This document shows, in pieces, positions 14,101-22,119 of a DNA stretch of 64,000 nucleotides. The position numbers and the translations under genes were made by a program. Under the pieces are notes generated by a model. The model ran no database searches, was not told where the DNA came from, and saw only the letters and a program-made list of their open reading frames with translations. The stretch covers positions 244,271,047 through 244,335,046 of the forward strand of contig NC_085141.1 of NCBI RefSeq assembly GCF_024139115.2, written 5' to 3'. Every line of letters starts with the position of its first letter. The stretch's first letter is position 1. Source of the DNA: Armigeres subalbatus. Taxonomy: Eukaryota > Arthropoda > Insecta > Diptera > Culicidae.

Positions 14101-17091
14101 TCCATTAAGATGGAATATAATTGAGTTTTAGACTTGCCTTAAAAATCTCAATTAACGGCGGAATCAGCACTGCTTCGCCGTTTTGAAGCATTGCTGAAAT
14201 TATTCCGTCCGGTCCTGCAGATTTATAAGGCTCAAAAGATCTCACTGCATTCTCTACCCTGGCTTGTGTAAAGATATCGTCAGCCAAGGCTTGTGTAACA
14301 TTTTTCGAATCATCAGACATTTTAGTTGGTCTTGCTGAACATCTTTGACTTTCAACCGAACCACTTGTTGTTGGGTCTACACACATAATCGATCCAGGAA
14401 AATGGGTTTCCATAATCAACTTTAGGGGAGACTGGGTAGACTTGATCCCCTTTTCTGATTTCCTATGTATCACAGCCAAAAATAAATAAACATACGCAAT
14501 TTCCACACAGACTCTCTAAGAAATATAGTATTTAACTTTACTGATGTGTGACAGTCCTTAAATTATTGTTGTTATTGATACACAATCGATTTTTTGGAGT
14601 GCTGTCAAAAATCGACTTTGAAAATATTCGGGGGAAATTGATCCCTCTCCAAAAACTTGCTTTGATAAAATTAGAAAGGTGCCCTCAGATTTTTTAAATA
14701 TTTTCCCTTCAAAATACGCGGAATTATCGAATTGCTGTGCGTATACATGAACGATTTTAGTTATTGAATTTGACAGCACATGCTATTTTAAAATTTGGGG
14801 AGACTTGATCCCCTTTCTATGAGATCTACGCAATAAATATTTTTTTCTGCCAACCCTTCATCAAATCCGTCAAATCTACAAAAAATTAGAAGCCTAAGAA
14901 CAAATTTATATTTTTTGGAATTTTTTCGACAAATTTTTGTATGGGTAACTAACAGGGGATCAAGTGTCCCCATATTGAGGCAATAACTTCAAATCCAAAT
15001 ATCCTAAAACTTTGATGGAATGTTGACATTTTCATCAGTACAGATCATTAAGCATATTTATGGCTTTGTGCTGTGAAAAAACGAAAGCATTTGGTCATTG
15101 TTATGAAAAGTTGTTCAAATTTTGCGTGGCCAATAAAAAAATCTTTAGGCAGGTCAAAACATACAAACCGCCCTGCAGAATAAATAAGGTTGTCAATCCA
15201 AAAAATAGCTCACCACATAAAGGTCATTTGTCTAGAGGATCTATACTAAAAATACGCTAGAACAAAACTACTTTAGTTCTCGATAAAACAGGGGGTGATC
15301 AAGTCTCCCCGGGGATCAAGTCTACCCACCTTCCCCTAATGTTTCACCAGAAGTTTGGGTGGAAAATCCATCCACTTTTTTCAGATTCCCTAGTTCATTA
15401 GTATGATCTTTTGCAAGTGCCCTCTGAAGTCTCGCGACTTCTGGAGTATTGCTAATATTTTCACACGTTTGAACCCAAAATCTTCTTTTGGATTTTCTTA
15501 TTTCGTTATTGTACTCAGTAAGTGCACTCCTATACGGAGTCCAATTCGAGGTTCTTTTTGCTTTATTAAAAAGTTTACGAGAAGTCTTCCGCAGTTTTTC
15601 CAATTTTGAGTTCCACCACGGAACGTCCCTGTTAGAGGACGACTGTTTAGTAGGACAACTATTGTAGAAAGCATTTAAAATCTTATCATTTACCTTTTGG
15701 GAAAAACATTCCAGTTCTTGAACTAAATCAATTTTTCCACTCTTTGTAAATGGGTCTGAATTTAAATGTTGCTTATATTGTTCCCAATTCGTTTTTCTAG
15801 CGTTTCTAAATGAAGTTGATGATCGTTTTCCCCAACTCCATTCAAACACAATATGTCTATGATCTGACAATGATGTTTCTTTGGAGACATGCCAGTTTGC
15901 AATTCTTTCATAAATCGCACCGTTGCACAGTGTCAGATCTAAGACCTCTTGTCTAATTGCATTAGAAAATGTTGGATCATTTCCCCTATTGCAAATATCA
16001 ATATTATTGGATGAGAGATATTCTAGTAAGCATTCACCCCTACTGTTTATATCCGTACTACCCCACACGGTATGATGCGCATTAGCATTACAGCCAATGA
16101 TGAATGACTTGTTATTCTCTCTACAGTATTGGACAAATGATTCGACCTCAGGAGGAGGGGCCTCAGGATCATCACCCGGAAAATAGGCCGAAGCTACAGC
16201 AACCTCAGTTTTTCCATTGGTGGTTGGCACCTCAACCATGATTGCAACTATGTCTTGTAATGGGGTAAAAAGCTTGTAATGGGGTAACAATTCAATGTTT
16301 TATCGACTAAAATAGCAGTTCTTGGCGAACTTTGTTTTTCATCATAAAACAACTTACAGTTCTGTATGTCTATACCATTTATTTTCCCTTTATTAGACCA
16401 TGGCTCTTGAACTAGTGGCACGCAGAATTCCTCCTTTTTGAATCTCCTACTCATAACAGCCGAAGCTCCTTTTGCATGATGGAGGTTCACCTGCAAGAAC
16501 TTCAAAGGTTTTATTTCTACCATACTTGATATTAGTGAAAACAAAAAAAAAATTAAATAAAAATAAACATAAAATAAATAAATAAATAAAAATAAACTAT
16601 TATTGGATAATTACAATAAAAACAATAACAACAGAATAAAACAATATCAAACTGTTCCCTTGTAACCGCTTCCAGAAGTCCCCGAGAAACCAGAAAAGAT
16701 GTTAAAACTTCACTCGACAAGTCGAGTCAAGTACAAGACACTGAAGACGGCCTTACTGTTGAGGTCGAAATACGTATCTGTCAAGATACAATTAAGTGGT
16801 GGAATTCAATGGGATTGTACAAACTCGTCTTATGACAAGTGAAGACCTTCCACTAAAAAGCTCAAAATAATTTTCTTATCAATAAATTATGTTTAAAGCA
16901 ATTATCTATTCTTCCTATCTCTACAGAACCCAGCTCCGAACTTGAACACCGGTGAAGTGGTGCAGAGCTCTGCATCCAACAAGCACAACGAGCACTCGGT
17001 GGAAGCTAGTCAGGTGGCCCATGCCCAGAAACCTCCGGCGCAAGTTCCTCAGAAGCCAGTGAACAATATCCAGCAGCCTCGGAAGTGTTGA
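5073..17091 (+). CDS. DAP1: Death-associated protein 1 homolog (three coding exons)
   Basis: Joining 5073-5118, 5407-5495 and 16927-17091 gives a 99-residue protein, against about 102 in human. The N-terminal half carries the DAP1 signature AGHPPAVKAGGMRIVQ (residues about 10-25), split by intron 1 inside the valine codon. The C-terminus carries SQVAHAQKPP and ends NIQQPRKC, again the family pattern. The middle is low-complexity and poorly conserved, as is usual for this small, hydrophilic, probably disordered protein. In mammals DAP1 is an mTOR substrate that restrains autophagy; that role is carried over by family, not shown here. Donors are GTGAGT and GTAAGT; acceptors are TTGCAG and CTACAG; phases are 1 and 0. 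The start is the first ATG after a purine-rich context (AAAGATGG). Intron 2 is 11.4 kb and filled with antisense retrotransposons. Confidence 0.93.
5407..5495 (+). CDS. DAP1: DAP1 coding exon 2
   Basis: It follows TATTTGCAG and completes the valine codon, then reads KAGGMRIVQHKAPNTE and on to VIGLS before the donor GTAAGTAT. Intron 1 (5119-5406) contains a second acceptor-like GTTTCAG at about 5295. Using it would bring stop codons into frame, so I prefer the site at 5406. Confidence 0.93.
6339..8107 (-). pseudogene. Retrotransposon ORF2, reverse transcriptase
   Basis: Two overlapping frames (8107-7238 and 7241-6339) together give a full RT: RPKTFWKYIN linker, SPGPDGIPSAFLKR, FPVYKKGDRKDVNNYRGIS, the YTDLSAAFDK catalytic block, SGIPQ, then after a one-base shift at about 7240 IFLLYFNDVN and LSYADDMKLY with the catalytic Asp pair, a thumb region, and a basic C-terminus ending at 6339. 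A third small frame at 8150-8335 joins the RT to the endonuclease ORF. The frame breaks at about 7240 and about 8110-8150 make it a pseudogene. Confidence 0.85.
8322..9929 (-). pseudogene. Retrotransposon ORF2, linker and endonuclease
   Basis: This 535-codon frame starts with about 220 residues of Ser/Pro-rich, low-complexity sequence, followed by an exonuclease-endonuclease-phosphatase fold. Visible motifs are LIYYQNAGGMN (first strand), YDVIVCTLSS (where active elements have a TETW-type block, so this motif is damaged), GGGGPIAV, IIIGDFNLPGISW (catalytic Asp/Asn) and VVNHHPSLIL (near the final catalytic His, normally SDH). It nicks target DNA in active relatives. The changed TETW and SDH motifs argue that it is inactive. 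The frame stops at 8322 and the RT continues in other frames. Confidence 0.8.
9830..10351 (-). pseudogene. Retrotransposon ORF1 (gag-like), C-terminal part
   Basis: The 173-residue reading frame has the pattern of the nucleic-acid-binding ORF1 proteins of jockey/CR1-type LINEs: FWLYLSRIHPSV, a short cysteine-containing helix (CVQCEDPVKVIPLV), then MSFVSFKIGL and WPTGILFREFED, as in an RRM-like fold. It immediately precedes and overlaps the endonuclease ORF in another frame, the normal ORF1-ORF2 arrangement. The N-terminus could extend beyond the first methionine. No host function is implied. Confidence 0.6.
10381..10950. other. Intronic AT-rich DNA
   Basis: This lies between the CR1/jockey-group element and the dispersed repeat in DAP1 intron 2. 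I see no supported gene, RNA or repeat in it. Confidence 0.5.
10953..11545 (+). repeat. Unclassified dispersed repeat, copy 1
   Basis: About 250 bp from 10953 (around ACAATTCGTAGTTGCTACTC) closely match 49975-50215, including CACGTTTCGG and TCAAATATTTAAAGTCAATA. It continues into units carrying GGCTACTGCAAACTAT and GACCGGAGCAAA that recur at 13369, 27541, 49963, 54740 and 55660. No ORF is shared between copies. The copy at 49963-50522 shows the family moves with a long target duplication. Confidence 0.75.
11546..13360. other. Intronic DNA, partly repetitive
   Basis: There is a 97-codon open frame at 11702-11995 (+) starting MAANTSRTPL that I do not recognise; its codon use is unremarkable and it is probably chance. 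At about 12152 the sequence AGGGTGGTTCAAAAAATG resembles one end of the foldback element at 43919-44622. An imperfect hairpin is at 13115-13202. No gene is supported. Confidence 0.5.
13115..13202. repeat. Short inverted repeat
   Basis: CTTAACTTTTCAAAAGG near 13117 is repeated in inverted order as CCTTTTGAAAAGTTAAG near 13184, with a loop of about 50 bp. It is probably the remnant of a small foldback element. Confidence 0.7.
13369..13545 (+). repeat. Unclassified dispersed repeat, copy 2 (two tandem subunits)
   Basis: Two subunits about 115 bp apart each begin CGACGACT and contain CGCACTG, TTACTTGCTCGATGGCTAC and TGCAAACT. They match the subunits inside the copies at 11395, 27650 and 50280. 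The tandem arrangement inside a dispersed element suggests internal promoter-like or spacer repeats. Confidence 0.7.
13735..14424 (-). pseudogene. LOA-like ORF2, N-terminal half of reverse transcriptase
   Basis: The frame continues the linker from the other side of the MITE (KLIMETHFPGS), then runs SAGPDGIISAMLQN, a break at about 14095, IFIPKVGKRDKTHPKSFRPIS, FQFAYQSGKSTITALH and the first catalytic block LDIEGAFDN. It then loses homology near 13735, before the YADD box. Activity is impossible. Confidence 0.85.
14425..15336. mobile_element. MITE family A, copy 1 (912 bp, TA target duplication)
   Basis: The ends are inverted repeats: GGGGAGACTGGGTAGACTTG at the left and, on the other strand, GGGGAAGGTGGGTAGACTTG at the right, about 26-28 bp long with few mismatches. 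TA at 14423-14424 and 15337-15338 is the target duplication. The element interrupts the LOA-like ORF2, and deleting the element plus one TA joins the two halves in frame. A motif of the type GGGGATCAAGTCTCCCC recurs about six times inside. There is no transposase ORF. A nearly full-length copy in the opposite orientation is at 22120-23030. Confidence 0.92.
15339..16544 (-). pseudogene. LOA-like ORF2, endonuclease and linker
   Basis: Frames 16544-16248 and 16290-15322 together code for the endonuclease. Catalytic-region motifs are LVQEPW, GCNANAHHTVWG and LSDHRHIVF; the linker after it carries CPTKQSSSNRDVPWWN and a basic helix (KRRFW). The two frames overlap because CTTGTAATGGGGTAA is duplicated near 16257 and 16276. 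Removing one copy would restore the frame, so the break is a recent small duplication. The expressed product in active relatives nicks genomic DNA for target-primed reverse transcription. Confidence 0.85.
16555..16640. repeat. A-rich/AAATA simple repeat
   Basis: This is a run of A, AAATA and AATAAAT units next to the 5' end of the LOA-like ORF. It could be the tail of a separate plus-strand retroposon whose body is gone. Confidence 0.6.
16751..16841 (+). repeat. Dispersed repeat shared with 25961-26050
   Basis: CCTTACTGTTGAGGTCGAAA through CAATGGGATTGTACAAACTC and TGACAAGT is found again, inverted, at 25961-26050 with only a few differences over about 90 bp. It lies between the LOA-like element and DAP1 exon 3. 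It is non-coding, and its family is not recognised. Confidence 0.8.
16927..17091 (+). CDS. DAP1: DAP1 coding exon 3 and stop
   Basis: It follows the acceptor ATCTCTACAG in phase 0 and codes for 54 residues, ending NNIQQPRKC before TGA at 17089-17091. The SQVAHAQKP and IQQPRK blocks identify it as the DAP1 C-terminus, although it is 11.4 kb from exon 2. Confidence 0.93.
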   Translation, partial: NPAPNLNTGEVVQSSASNKHNEHSVEASQVAHAQKPPAQVPQKPVNNIQQPRKC

Positions 17092-17640
17092 ATCCGCAAT
17101 GTTTAGAGCATGTGCAATAATTGTAGGGTTTGCGTCGCACTTTTTTTTTTCTTCTGATCACACATCGTTACCTTTTAAGGTAGTTGGTATTGCATTTTAA
17201 AATTTATATGCATGGGATGTCACACATCCCAAAATGTTTTTTTCCTACATATTTTCTTTTTAACGGGTTTGTTATCAACCCGTGTTCTTGTTCACATCAT
17301 ACTTAAAAAAAAAACTTCAAGCTTCGGTTTTGGGACGAGGTAAAAGATACGTTTGCGTTTGCTTTTTTATGAATCGAAAATAGATATAGAATATTCAACA
17401 CACCGCCTAATTATTGTTGTATTCTTCCATTGGTTTTATGCATACATATTTCACATGAGTCATATGTAAAGAGTTATGACGTAAAGAACACTTCGTCATT
17501 AATTTGTGGTTTTAAAAGTGTAATTGATACAGAGAAAATTGAAATAAATGCTATTAATGATAATTTATTTGTAAATCATTTGATTTGTATATTCATATCA
17601 CAAACATCATGAATGAACATTTCATACCAAATAAAATCGA
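17092..17640 (+). other. DAP1 3' UTR with candidate poly(A) signal
   Basis: This AT-rich stretch follows the DAP1 stop codon. An AATAAA lies at 17630-17635 and another GAAATAAATG near 17542; either could end the transcript. No coding potential or repeat is evident before the LINE debris that starts near 17640. Confidence 0.45.
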
Positions 17641-18120
17641 TTTTGGCAAATCACAACTGAAATTTGTACCTCGTAGATTTCACAAATTATGTAAAAATCG
17701 GGTGTGGTCGATGCGAAGGCGGGAGTTGACTTGCTGGTCCTTGAGACTAGACAAGTCGTGCCGTGGATCCTTTGACCTTCCGTAGCTGCGTGGTCCTGGA
17801 AGCTGCCCATTGGTTTTCCCAATCCTGGTTGACGATCTGTTTTGATCCAGGATTTAACATCAGCCAGGAGTACAGCGATATTCCCTGGCGCCCCACAGTG
17901 CCCTGGGATCCAGGCGAAGGTTGTCGGCTGTTGTTCGCAAGCGAGGATGGTCTGGATCCATGGATGTCTCGGGTGGTCGCTTTGATGTGCTGTGCAGCGA
18001 TGGCACTGGCGGAATCAGTCAGAACTAGGGCCGAATGTGGCCCCATACCAGGGGTGAAAAGCATGTTGCCGGAAACCAAGTCTTCCATCAGCCTAGAGCT
18101 TTTCAATTGGAAAAATATCA
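17640..18120 (-). pseudogene. LINE RNase H-domain fragment
   Basis: On the minus strand, frames 18121-17747 and neighbours read VLTDSASAIAA (start of RNase H with catalytic Asp), then WIQTILACEQQPTTFAWIPG and HCGAPGN after a frame shift, the typical C-terminal RNase H block of I/LOA-type LINEs, followed by WENQWAASRTTQLRKVKGST. Two or more shifts and the isolated position make it a relic. It could be the missing 3' part of a LOA-like copy, but it lies on the far side of DAP1 exon 3 from the element at 13735-16544. Confidence 0.75.
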
Positions 18121-18589
18121 CCAGATCTCCGGATACTATTAAATCAAAAAGTGAAACATGTCTTCACACAAGATCTCCCCTCGAAGTGCAGCCTGTCGAA
18201 ATAGTTGGAATTCGTTAGACCAAGTTTGCATATAAATTTTTAGGACTGAAGATTTCACATGGGAAGAAGGGCCACGCCAGCGCCTGACGCTCTAGCAGGT
18301 TTGCAAGCGTCTGTTCAACTAGATACGGCTCAAACATCGTCTTTACTGACATCCAACGATTGAATACGTAATGCTCTCCCCCGGAAGCCCCATCACGACG
18401 GATAGGCCGTAGGCCAAGAATCCACTGTTCCCGGAACATAACAAACCGATTGATAAAGCAATATATAGAAAGATCCCAAACTGATTCAAGGCTAACGACT
18501 TTTGGCATGAAATAAAGCACAGAAATTAACATACGCCGAAATGAAGATCCTTGTGAACGTATTGTTCAATGAAGAACTATGGGAATGAA

Positions 18590-18645
18590 AGTTAGACCAT
18601 GCTCGAGGAGGAATTGCAAGCACTCGGGGTATTGCAGAGACGCGA
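18590..18645 (+). mobile_element. Short RTE fragment
   Basis: CATGCTCGAGGAGGAATTGC AAGCACTCGGGGT at about 18597-18631 matches 43429-43463 of the full-length RTE (AATGCTCGAGGAGGACTTGC) with few changes. Only about 50 bp are preserved. The flanking sequence shows no further RTE similarity. Confidence 0.7.
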
Positions 18646-19209
18646 CATTTGAGAGGTGGTCTCGAGCCATGTATTGTAAAATAAAATTTATTGATAATTT
18701 CGAATAGCTAATAAATAAAAAGAAAAGTAATGGCAGTACTACTTGATCACGCGCCGGGGGGAAAATGAATAAGAGCAAAAGGAAAGGCATTGATTTTAGA
18801 GGTTCATGTGTAAGTAGACACTACCTCAACTTTTTTCACGTCACTCAAATTGCTGGTTGTACATTTCTGGTACCCTCAAAAACAGATTACACGGGCGGCT
18901 GTTTTTTGTTAGTTAGGAATGCTTACAATGGTACGTGGATAAATTCATAAATTCAACACGGTAAGCGATGCGATATATGCAGCTTTTAATAAATTGCAAA
19001 TAAATTGTAAGACTTGGGTTTCGGGCATATAGGCCTCTATTATGGATTCCACTGTACGGTGAAAAGAAGCACATGTGAAATAAAAGGGTCGATGCCTTAT
19101 TACGGATATCACATAAGTGAACAAACTGTTATTCGTAAATACTGGGTGTAATATTTCACTAGGTCAGACATTCGTTGCCGAAACTATGGCGTAGTTCCTA
19201 AGGTATTTT
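18646..19209. other. Intergenic DNA between LINE debris and FARS2
   Basis: Nothing coding is supported. The AATAAA of FARS2 (on the minus strand) lies at the right edge. Confidence 0.5.
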
Positions 19210-19215
19210 TTTATT
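19210..19215 (-). terminator. FARS2 poly(A) signal
   Basis: AATAAA on the minus strand lies about 50 bp after the FARS2 stop codon, a normal distance for a short insect 3' UTR. Confidence 0.6.
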
Positions 19216-19265
19216 ATATGGTTCAATCATCAGAGAAATAACAAATTAGTCTAACAATGCCTCGT

Positions 19266-19433
19266 TCATCTAATAACTACGTTAAATTCTCTAATCAACT
19301 CTGAACCAATTTTGGCATGGACTACGTTGACTTCAGCTTGTGTAAGCGTTTTCTCCATATGCCGGTAAACGATTCGGAAACAAAGACTAGACTTACCTGT
19401 TTTTGGATGGGTAAACTTGTCGATTAGCGTTAC
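19266..19433 (-). CDS. FARS2: FARS2 coding exon 3
   Basis: 55 codons plus TGA, from VTLIDKFTHP to FNVVIR, following acceptor TATTTTCAG. It completes the anticodon-binding domain. An internal GGTAAGT near 19395 resembles a donor but would truncate the domain. Confidence 0.95.
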   Translation of the reverse strand, partial: VTLIDKFTHPKTGKSSLCFRIVYRHMEKTLTQAEVNVVHAKIGSELIREFNVVIR

Positions 19434-20743
19434 CTGAAAATAAACATGGGTTGTGTTATAAGGATGATACTAAGTAAGATTCATCGATGCACCTGTTCCA
19501 CCATATCGCCTCCGACTGTCCGAACCAAATCGTAGAAATCGTTGACAGAGAACGTATCCAAAGATAGTTCCTGCGGCAACCAGAAGGAAATGTCATTCGT
19601 ACATTGAGGATGCGCTGAAATCGGTTTGTATTTGACGATTTTGTCGTCCTTGAATTGATTCAAAAATCCACTGTCCGTGCTCCAGAACAACCTAATATCC
19701 GGAATGTCGAACAACACCATGGCTAGTCGTTCCAAACCAACACCGAAGGCGAAGGCAATCGAGTTATCCACGCCAGCGCGATCAAGAATTTCGTTCCTGG
19801 TGATGCCACAGCCAAGTATTTCCAGCCATTTTCCGTTGAAGAAAATTTCCAACTCCCAGGATGGCTGCGTGAATGGAAATGTCGTTTCAACCCAACGGTA
19901 CTCGATTTTGTCCCCAAACAGATCCTTCACCATCCCCAAGAGAACACGCTTCATCTCATGTTCGCAGAGTTTCACCGCTTCTAATGTATGGCAGGGTTGC
20001 TTTTGTTGATCAATACACTCCGAAATTGTGTCGGTATTTTTGCTTAGATGAGTTTTGAATGAGGTTTCGTAGATTTTCAGTTCAGGAGTTCTTTCGAATA
20101 ACTTGTCCTGGTGAATAATTCTTACGGCATCTAGCTGGTGGAACACTGGGTAATGGGTGGTATCGATTTCATCCCTTCGGTAGACGTCTCCTATTACCAG
20201 GAAATTATCCAGACCGGCCTGGATGAGTTCGACCTGCGTTTAAATATTTTTGTAATACAATATTGATAAAATCATAACGTCCAAAAATATTTTTGCAAAC
20301 TTTTCTATGAATCTCACCTGATGGGCAGTCGTGTGCGCTCGTAGAAGATAATCCTTATTAACATAATAGCAATCACTTTTTGCTCGACTAGGATGGTCCT
20401 TTGGGATCAGCAAATTATCGAAATTTTGCTCAGTGGAAACCACTGGGCTCAGGTTATCGTATACACTAAACAACGGGTTTCCTCTTGGGTTTAGGTAAGC
20501 ACCATAGAAATATTTTACGATCCTTTTACGAATAATCGACAGTGGATGGTTCTGCTTCAGGTGCAAGTTACGATCCAGGTGCGAAAGAATCTTTGGGGTA
20601 ATGTTGGTCCAAGAATCGCGCTCGTACTGCTGCCGGTAGAGGTCAATTGTTTTTTCGCTGATATTTGCTTGACTGTTCAGGAACCTCGGAAGTACACCTG
20701 TTAGTCTAAGCGCCGGTCGCGCTGATAGTATTTTAATGAACAT
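19266..20743 (-). CDS. FARS2: Mitochondrial phenylalanine--tRNA ligase (three coding exons)
   Basis: Joining 20743-20318, 20233-19493 and 19433-19266 on the minus strand gives 444 residues, close to the usual 450 or so. The N-terminus (MFIKILSARPALRL) is basic and hydrophobic, as for a mitochondrial presequence. The class II catalytic core follows: LLRAHTTAHQ at 133-142, the GDVYRRDEIDTTHYPVFHQ block near 157-175, PFTQPS at 262-267, LEILGCG near 279-285, and motif 3 GVGLERLAM at 306-314. The C-terminal 90 residues (from about NDISFWLP at 355, through FTHPKTGK and CFRIVYR) form the ferredoxin-like anticodon-binding domain. The monomer charges mitochondrial tRNA-Phe. All junctions are GT-AG in phase 0 (introns 84 and 59 bp). 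No lesions are seen, so the gene should be functional. It is convergent with DAP1. Confidence 0.97.
19493..20233 (-). CDS. FARS2: FARS2 coding exon 2
   Basis: 247 codons from VELIQAGLDN to GGDMVEQ, between acceptor AAACGCAG and donor GTGCATCG. It holds most of the catalytic core. Confidence 0.96.
20318..20743 (-). CDS. FARS2: FARS2 coding exon 1
   Basis: 142 codons from ATG to ...AHTTAHQ, ending CAG before the donor GTGAGATT. The ATG is the first in frame and gives a credible presequence. Confidence 0.96.
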
Positions 20744-21283
20744 TGTAATTTACAAAGCTTATCAATATTTCATGAAAATATGGAAAATATATTTTCTCGA
20801 GATAAAATTTTGCATAATTCTTACACCCGCGAGACAAAACAATAACAAAACATCACCCGAATGACAAATGAGAATGGAGAGGCTGACTTGGCGCACACAG
20901 TGTTAATAGACACTATAATTCCATAGACGAGTGGATTCACCACGCCACATCGAGACGATGAGGGCAGCAGGGGAAGATCCATTAATTACGTAACGCAAAA
21001 ATTGAACATTTTCAACCCCCCCATCCCTCCTATGTCACACTTTTTGTATGAAGAATCAGAAAATTTTGTATGAATTGTCACACTTCACTCAACGCCCTCC
21101 CCCCTCTAAGCCAAATGAAATGTCACGCGCGCGCAGGAGCGCAGTTTTCTTATAATCAATAAAGATGGCTAATTAGTCCCGCCTCTTTGTTGTCCGGTAT
21201 GGGTGCAAATATTGTGTAATCGTCACACACTCACCAAAGGGGCGTGGCTACAGGTTCAACTTTACTGATTACATTCGTTCGAG
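20744..21283. promoter_or_regulatory. FARS2 upstream region, possibly bidirectional
   Basis: This 540 bp stretch separates the FARS2 start from a possible divergent start at 21284. It includes GC-rich pieces (near 21125) typical of CpG-containing promoters. It also contains a MITE-like sequence at about 20975-21125 beginning ATCCATTAATTACGTAACGC, with CCCCCC-rich and TTTGTATGAA blocks. No initiator can be called firmly. Confidence 0.35.
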
Positions 21284-21359
21284 ATGTCGCGGAAAGCAGA
21301 CCGTGGTACCACCTTCGGCATTGGCGGAGCTCCTACCGGAAATGTTATTCCCGGCGATG
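21284..21359 (+). CDS. Candidate first coding exon of an unrecognised gene
   Basis: ATG at 21284 in the context TTCGAGATG opens MSRKADRGTTFGIGGAPTGN and reaches a GTGAGG donor after 25 codons (phase 1). Reading on without splicing meets a stop at about 21409. Composition and codon third positions are GC-rich, unlike the surrounding transposon debris, and it lies 540 bp from FARS2 in a divergent, promoter-sharing arrangement. I do not recognise the peptide and see no partner exon in the window, so it may be a gene start whose other exons lie outside, or a relic. Confidence 0.25.
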
Positions 21360-21426
21360 GTGAGGGTCGCGCGGTCGTCGTCATTAACATTAGCAGCGCT
21401 CAGTTTTAATTTTCTTGTATGAAGTA

Positions 21427-21596
21427 GGGGGATTTGTTCTATTATTGTCGGGGGGTTTTTGTTGACCACATTTTGTGAAATTTGGCCACAATATTCTTTG
21501 ATATGCAAAGAATGTTTAGGCCAAATTTGAGCATAAGTAGTTATAGAAACCCCCTGACAATAATAGAACAAAACCTGCCAAAGCCGTCATTCCCCC
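21427..21596. mobile_element. Small foldback MITE (170 bp)
   Basis: The ends GGGGGA...TCCCCC are flanked by TA on both sides (21425-21426, 21597-21598). Inside, TGTTCTATTATTGTCGGGGG is repeated in inverted order as CCCCCTGACAATAATAGAAC, and GGCCA/TGGCC arms plus CTTTGATATGCAAAG form the centre. No coding capacity. Confidence 0.8.
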
Positions 21597-22119
21597 TACT
21601 AACGATTGGCTACCATCAATGAAAGTAACTCTTAAGTCACAACTTGAGGCGAGATGAATTTTGATCAAAGTAAAACTTAATTGCTTGGTGATGGTAGATT
21701 GTTTGCCGTCGGTAGTAGAATCACGATTCAGAGAAAGACTTATAATTTTAGTAGATAGTCATCCATGCGAATACATTTTTGCAGCTTCTCCGTTTCACGC
21801 GCGCTCGTGATTCTACGTACATACAGAAAACATACGATGATTCAACTCATCCATGAGTTTTTAGGTGCTGAGTTGGGCTTGATTTGAATCGTCCATGAGT
21901 TTTTACCACAACAGACCAAACCACAGGCGTTATCGCTGGAACCACGCTGGTCCGCTCTCCGTGACATCCAGAATGAAAATGACGCGCGCACGCCAAACAC
22001 GGGGCTTTTCATACACAGAGAAAACGAAGCAGTGGATCAAAAGGCCCGTACCGTACTGCAATCTGAAATCGGTTTGGAAAGAAATAACATTTTCAATAGT
22101 TTAACATTGATAATCAATA

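Larger units (their letters stand above)
13735..16544 (-). mobile_element. LOA/Lian-like non-LTR retrotransposon, antisense in DAP1 intron 2
   Basis: On the minus strand an endonuclease (from FLQVNLHHAKGA at about 16500 to LSDHRHIVFEWSWG near 15840), a linker and a reverse transcriptase (14506-13735) follow in order. The wording LVQEPW, FIIGCNANAHHTVWG, RQEVLDLTLC, KTHPKSFRPISLSSVLLK and LDIEGAFDNASY is that of LOA-clade elements such as Lian of Aedes. The RT ends before the catalytic YADD box, so the 3' part, including any RNase H domain, is missing here. It is split by a MITE at 14425-15336 and by a 19 bp tandem duplication at about 16254-16291 that shifts the frame. Confidence 0.85.
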
